From assembly GCA_963742655.1 (NCBI GenBank), contig CAVUMM010000008.1, positions 372,001-436,000 on the forward strand: a stretch of 64,000 nucleotides of DNA. Reading direction: 5' to 3'. Positions 60,479-64,000 of this stretch are shown piece after piece. The notes beneath the pieces were generated by a model. It worked only from the letters and a program-made list of their open reading frames with translations. It did no database searches and was not told the origin of the DNA. The stretch comes from JAICLK01 sp963742655. GTDB lineage: Bacteria > Patescibacteriota > Saccharimonadia > Saccharimonadales > UBA4665. Each line of letters starts with the position of its first letter. Within the stretch, counting starts at the first letter, position 1. Position numbers and translations under genes: made by a program.

Positions 60479-60516
60479 TTAGCACTCTTGACGTGTGAGT
60501 GCTAATTTTCTATACT
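60479..60516 (+). promoter_or_regulatory. CIRCE (HrcA operator) with embedded clpP promoter
   Basis: A perfect CIRCE: TTAGCACTC (60479-60487), spacer TTGACGTGT, GAGTGCTAA (60497-60505). As at clpC, the spacer holds the -35 TTGACG (60488-60493) and the -10 TATACT follows after 17 bases (60511-60516). The nine-base spacer is identical at both sites although CIRCE spacers need not be conserved. Confidence 0.93.
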
Positions 60517-60574
60517 TAAATTACTGTACGTAGAATACAATTTTTAAAAGTTTCTGATTACTTCGGAGGTAAAC

Positions 60575-61171
60575 ATGAGCGTATTAGTTCCAACCGTCAT
60601 CGAAAACGAAGGCCGCTACGAACGAGCCTACGATATTTATAGCCGCTTATTAAAAGATCGGATCATTTTTCTCGGCACGCCGGTCGAGGAAGTCACGGCA
60701 AACTTGATCGTTGCCCAACTATTATTCTTGCAGGCAGAAGACCCTAAAAAAGACATATTCTTTTATATAAATAGCCCTGGAGGCAGCGTGTACGATGCGC
60801 TGGCAATTTATGACACGATGCAATATGTAACGAATGACATTCAAACGGTTGGCATCGGCGTGCAAGCATCGGCCGCGGCGTTTCTTCTGAGCTCTGGGAC
60901 CAAGGGCAAGCGTTTCGCCCTGCCAAGCGCGACCGTGATGATTCACCAGCCATCAAGCGGTACCCGTGGTAAAGTCACCGACCAGGAAATTGATCTGCGC
61001 GAAAGTCTGCGTATCAAAAAACTACTCGAAAGCATCATGGCCAAGAACACCGGCCAAAGCCCCGACAAAATCCATGATGACATGGAACGCGACAAATGGC
61101 TCGACGCCGCCGAAGCTAAAAAATACGGCATCATAGACGCAGTAATAACGACACCTCCCAAAGCAAAATAG
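60575..61171 (+). CDS. clpP: ATP-dependent Clp protease proteolytic subunit
   Basis: Forms the barrel-shaped serine protease that degrades proteins delivered by ClpC. Catalytic triad S99 (GVQASAAAFLL), H124 (VMIHQPSSG) and D173 (MERDKWLDAAEA). At 198 residues it is normal. The site around Ser reads QASAAAF rather than the usual QAASMGAF. A strong GGAGGT Shine-Dalgarno precedes the ATG. Heat-shock control through HrcA/CIRCE is expected. Confidence 0.96.
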   Translation: MSVLVPTVIENEGRYERAYDIYSRLLKDRIIFLGTPVEEVTANLIVAQLLFLQAEDPKKDIFFYINSPGGSVYDALAIYDTMQYVTNDIQTVGIGVQASAAAFLLSSGTKGKRFALPSATVMIHQPSSGTRGKVTDQEIDLRESLRIKKLLESIMAKNTGQSPDKIHDDMERDKWLDAAEAKKYGIIDAVITTPPKAK

Positions 61172-61219
61172 CCAGTATTGCTATTACATGATATAGTTCG
61201 TGTATAAGGTGTCAGCATT

Positions 61220-62032
61220 ATGGCGGAAACGAACTTTGTCCCTAATTTTGGCGGCATGCAGGATTTTAGCATTGAAATATACGATGCCGCTGAAGTTCCG
61301 GAAGAGTTGTGGGCCGCCCTTCAGGATATTCATAATGAGTCTATACGTGCGGGACTTCCAATGGATAAATGGCCGCGTGCGGATGTAATCACTAGAAAAT
61401 ATGATTTGCCTACATATGTTGAGCGGCGCGTTCGGCCGCAGCTGCAGTCAGGTCGGGACGGATGGAACGATCAATTATTCAGAGACCCGCTCGTTGCAGT
61501 AGTACATGATTCCAGTAATCAACCGGTGTGCGGCGTCGTAACAACTAACAATACCTCGGCATCTGATCGAACGCCCGCACTACTAAGGAAGCCGGAGATG
61601 TGGCTAAAAATGGTTATTCCACCCGACATTCGTGTGCCGAAATTCGGCGGAAAAAGATATGTGCACTTTCGCGAAGCGTACGTACATCCTGATGCGCAAC
61701 ATACATTGGATACAAGGGATGGCACGGTTGTCGTCAGCGGAATCGCATTGAGCGGGCTATACTACTCACTCCATCAAAGAGACCAAACGCAAATCACCGC
61801 CGCATATGTCGTACGTGGAGACCCGGCAGATTATCAAATGGAATATATTACGGCCGCACTCGGCATGCACCAAACCGGTTTTAAAGCTCCCAATAGTCTT
61901 CCCGGATACAAACCGGACGCGCCGCTTGTCAGACTGCAACGGGAACTTGCGGATATGGCGGAAGATATAAGTGAGATGCCCGGAGCGAATCAAGTTCTGG
62001 GCGGTATCGCGGTAAACGTAATTAGAAAATAA
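61220..62032 (+). CDS. Unknown 270-residue protein, possibly GNAT-like
   Basis: No firm family. The segment KRYVHFREAYVHPDAQHT followed by a hydrophobic helix and, later, YITAALGMHQTGFKAPN resembles the order of an acetyltransferase (GNAT) fold, where a late Y/F residue near GF ends the cofactor-binding region. This is a weak pattern match. No membrane segment is visible. TATAAG (61203-61208) lies 11 bases before ATG. It is placed between clpP and rpoB. Confidence 0.6.
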   Translation: MAETNFVPNFGGMQDFSIEIYDAAEVPEELWAALQDIHNESIRAGLPMDKWPRADVITRKYDLPTYVERRVRPQLQSGRDGWNDQLFRDPLVAVVHDSSNQPVCGVVTTNNTSASDRTPALLRKPEMWLKMVIPPDIRVPKFGGKRYVHFREAYVHPDAQHTLDTRDGTVVVSGIALSGLYYSLHQRDQTQITAAYVVRGDPADYQMEYITAALGMHQTGFKAPNSLPGYKPDAPLVRLQRELADMAEDISEMPGANQVLGGIAVNVIRK

Positions 62033-62385
62033 AGCTGTTACGGAAGTATTTTCATACATATTGGCACATAAATTCAAGAAACGTAGACAGAAGATTGAGA
62101 ATATAAATAATAGTCTTGACAATTGCATTTCAGTCGTTCAAACTAGTAATCAAGAAGTAGTATAAGCTGGGCCGTGCTGTCGCATACTTAGAGAAGCACT
62201 AAAAACTCCCACTTAGTTGACCTTCGCGCGAAATATTACAACAATTATCAATCAATGGGCTTACACGGAAACTAGAAAGCAGTAACTAGATTGGTGTATT
62301 TAAGGCACGATAATTTATCGCTCAGGCACACCGCTGAATCGCCGATGTCCAAAATATCAATTGTAATAAGGGGGCGTATTAATTA
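62033..62385. other. 353-base intergenic region before rpoB
   Basis: No gene is seen. It holds an isolated TTGACA (62116-62121) that could be a -35, though the bases 17 downstream (CAAACT) are a poor -10, a TATAAG at 62161, and an AAGGGGG ribosome-binding site about ten bases before the rpoB ATG. rplJ/rplL, which often precede rpoB, are absent. No leader hairpin, T-box or tRNA was recognised. Confidence 0.5.
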
Positions 62386-64000
62386 ATGGCAAAAGTTAGC
62401 AATAAGGCAACCGGCAACAGTAAGCGGGTCTATTTTACAAAGCAAGATGACGCGATTGCCCTGCCAAGTCTCGTAGACCATCAGAAAAAATCATTCCAGT
62501 GGTTTGTCGAAGAAGGTTTGGGCGAGCTACTGGCGGAAATCAGCCCGATTGACGATTATACCGGCGCCAAGCTGTCGCTCAAATTCAAAGATTATCATTT
62601 TGATGATCCGAAGATGAGCGAATTTGATGCGCGTGAAAACAACGTAAGCTTCGAAGCACCGCTCAAAGCCACGGTGGAACTTACCAATAAAGTGACCGGC
62701 GAAGTCAAAGAGCAGGAAATTTACCTCGGTGATTTCCCGTGGATGACCGCTCGGGGTACATTCGTTATTAACGGCGCCGAACGTGTCGTCGTATCACAGT
62801 TGATCCGCTCCAGCGGTGTATTCTTCACGGCAGACCAGCATGGCACGTCGAGCCTGTACGGGGCAAAAGTAATCCCCGGCCGCGGAGCGTGGCTGGAGTT
62901 TGAAACTTCCGCCAGCGGCGCATTGTATGTCAAGATTGACCGCAAGCGAAAAATTCCCGTTACGACTCTGCTTCGCGCCCTCGGTGTGGGTGAAACGCAG
63001 ATGCGCGAAAGTCTTCAAGCATGTCGACCAGGGCAAGACGAGTTATCTGGACGCCACACTCGAAAAAGACCCGTCACAAGGCCAAAACGACGCATTGATC
63101 GAGGTTTATCGCCGATTGCGCCCGGGTGATCTGGCAACCGTCGATAATGCCCGCAGTTTGCTTGAAAATATGTTTTATAACTTCAAACGATTCGATTTTT
63201 CCCGCGTCGGCCGTTACAAGATCAACAAACGTCTTAATCTTGATGTACCAAATACCATCGAAAACCGCGTTATGCGCCTTGAAGACCTCGAAGCAATCAT
63301 TGCTGAGCTCATGCGTCTGAATAATACGCAAGAACCGGCTGATGACATCGATTCACTGGCTAATCGTCGCGTAAAACTGGTCGGCGAACTGGTGCAGCGC
63401 CAGTTCCGCATCGGTTTGCTGCGCATGGAACGCAATACGAAAGACCGTATGAGTATGAGTGACATCGAAACGGTTCAGCCGGGCCAGCTGATAAATGCCC
63501 GCCCAGTGGTAGCTGCTGTCCGCGAATTTTTCGCAGTCTCGCAGTTGTCGCAGTTCATGGATCAGATTAACCCGCTCAGCGAATTGGCTCACAAACGACG
63601 TCTGAGCTCAATGGGCCCGGTGGCCTGAGCCGAGAGCGCGCTGGCTTTGAGGTCCGCGATGCTCACGCCACGCACTACGGCCGTATTTGCGCCGTCGAAA
63701 CGCCGGAAGGCGCCAACATCGGATTGGTACTGAATCTTGCCAGCTATGCCCGCATCAATGATTACGGCTTTATCGAAACACCATATCGCAAAGTTATTAA
63801 TGCCGTTACCGCCAAAGATGCTGCCGGACTATATCGCAGCGTGTGAATCTGGAAGATGCCAAAGGCAAAGTTATTGTAAAAGCCGGCACAGACTATTACC
63901 GCCGCCGAAGCAGCAAGCCTCGCAAAAGTTAAAGAGCGCGTCACCTGGCCGGTAAAGGCGAAAGTGACGACTAAAGTTGAGTATCTTGACGCATCCGCAG
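62386..64000 (+). CDS. rpoB: RNA polymerase beta subunit, partial and broken by frameshifts
   Basis: N-terminal part of RpoB, running off the window. Frame one covers 62386 to about 63008 (ALPSLVDHQKKSFQWFVEEG, GDFPWMTARGTFVINGAERV). An extra A in 63008-63010 then shifts to a frame continuing VFKHVDQGKTSYLDATLEKD through SQLSQFMDQINPLSELAHKR. A missing G at 63619-63620 shifts again to LSRERAGFEVRDAHATHYGR and AVETPEGANIGLVLNLASYA. Two more breaks, near 63843 and 63891, are needed to reach KVEYLDAS. Because rpoB is essential, these are most likely sequence errors near a contig end. The functional protein would have one unbroken frame. Confidence 0.9.

Noticed and set aside
63737..63955. A small separate gene near the window end
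   Set aside because: It is a fragment of rpoB seen in a shifted frame. Neighbouring frames continue the RpoB similarity on both sides.
62386..64000. Programmed frameshifting or an alternative genetic code in rpoB
   Set aside because: Shifts go in both directions at several places and TGA is used as a normal stop throughout the window, so base errors explain it better.
1..64000. A CRISPR array or cas genes
   Set aside because: No regularly spaced direct repeats and no Cas-like proteins were found on either strand.

Overview
The window looks like part of a chromosome from a reduced-genome bacterium of the Patescibacteria (CPR), most likely a Candidatus Saccharibacteria (TM7) relative. This is inferred from gene content, since no rRNA gene is present. 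Genes are tightly packed with many ATGA/TGATG overlaps. Central carbon enzymes, tRNA-dependent amidation (gatCAB), DNA repair and protein quality control are present, biosynthetic pathways are almost absent, and there are pieces of a type IV pilus-like machine. The transketolase is split into two genes. TGA is used as a normal stop, so the genetic code is the standard bacterial one. Base composition is near 50% GC.

Layout. 1-1.1 kb: an intact IS481-type insertion sequence flanked by a 14-bp direct repeat. 1.2-3.7 kb: thioredoxin reductase, a ferredoxin-NADP reductase-like flavoprotein and a glycerophosphodiesterase. 3.7-13.2 kb: pyrophosphatase, two Nudix genes, then a carbon block (GAPDH, RpiB, Rpe-like, split transketolase, DMT exporter, class I aldolase, PfkB-family sugar kinase). 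13.2-19.7 kb: lineage-specific unknowns, a LOG-like protein, two prepilin-like proteins and uvrB. 19.7-23.5 kb: gatC-(37-aa ORF)-gatA-(HEPN-like)-gatB. 24.1-30 kb: Nudix-galU, two envelope-associated small proteins, dnaE with a 7-codon leader ORF. 30-41.4 kb: degenerate Nudix, CAP-domain membrane protein, SpoU methyltransferase, PilB/GspE ATPase, L19, FAD oxidase, RNase HII, YraN, M1 aminopeptidase, NusA. 41.4-55.4 kb: ClpC under a CIRCE/HrcA site, a frameshifted HExxH protein, RadA, PBP1A-type transpeptidase, TyrRS, RecG, RsmD, tRNA-Leu(UAG). 55.5-64 kb: a two-gene unit with a PafA/Dop (Pup ligase-like) protein, HisRS, trigger factor, ClpP under a second CIRCE site, and an rpoB reading frame broken several times near the window end.

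How the genes work together. The carbon block would interconvert pentose phosphates, fructose phosphates and trioses and feed GAPDH. ClpC and ClpP share the same CIRCE-embedded promoter design and so should be induced together as an HrcA heat-shock regulon. Several promoters have an extended -10 box (TGnTAnnnT), and in at least eight genes the -10 lies only 6-10 nt before the start codon, which points to frequent leaderless mRNAs. The most unusual content is the PafA/Dop-like amide ligase with its unknown partner, the two extra reading frames threaded into the gatCAB operon, the coupled leader peptide of dnaE, and a pair of near-identical palindromes between the GDPD gene and ppa.
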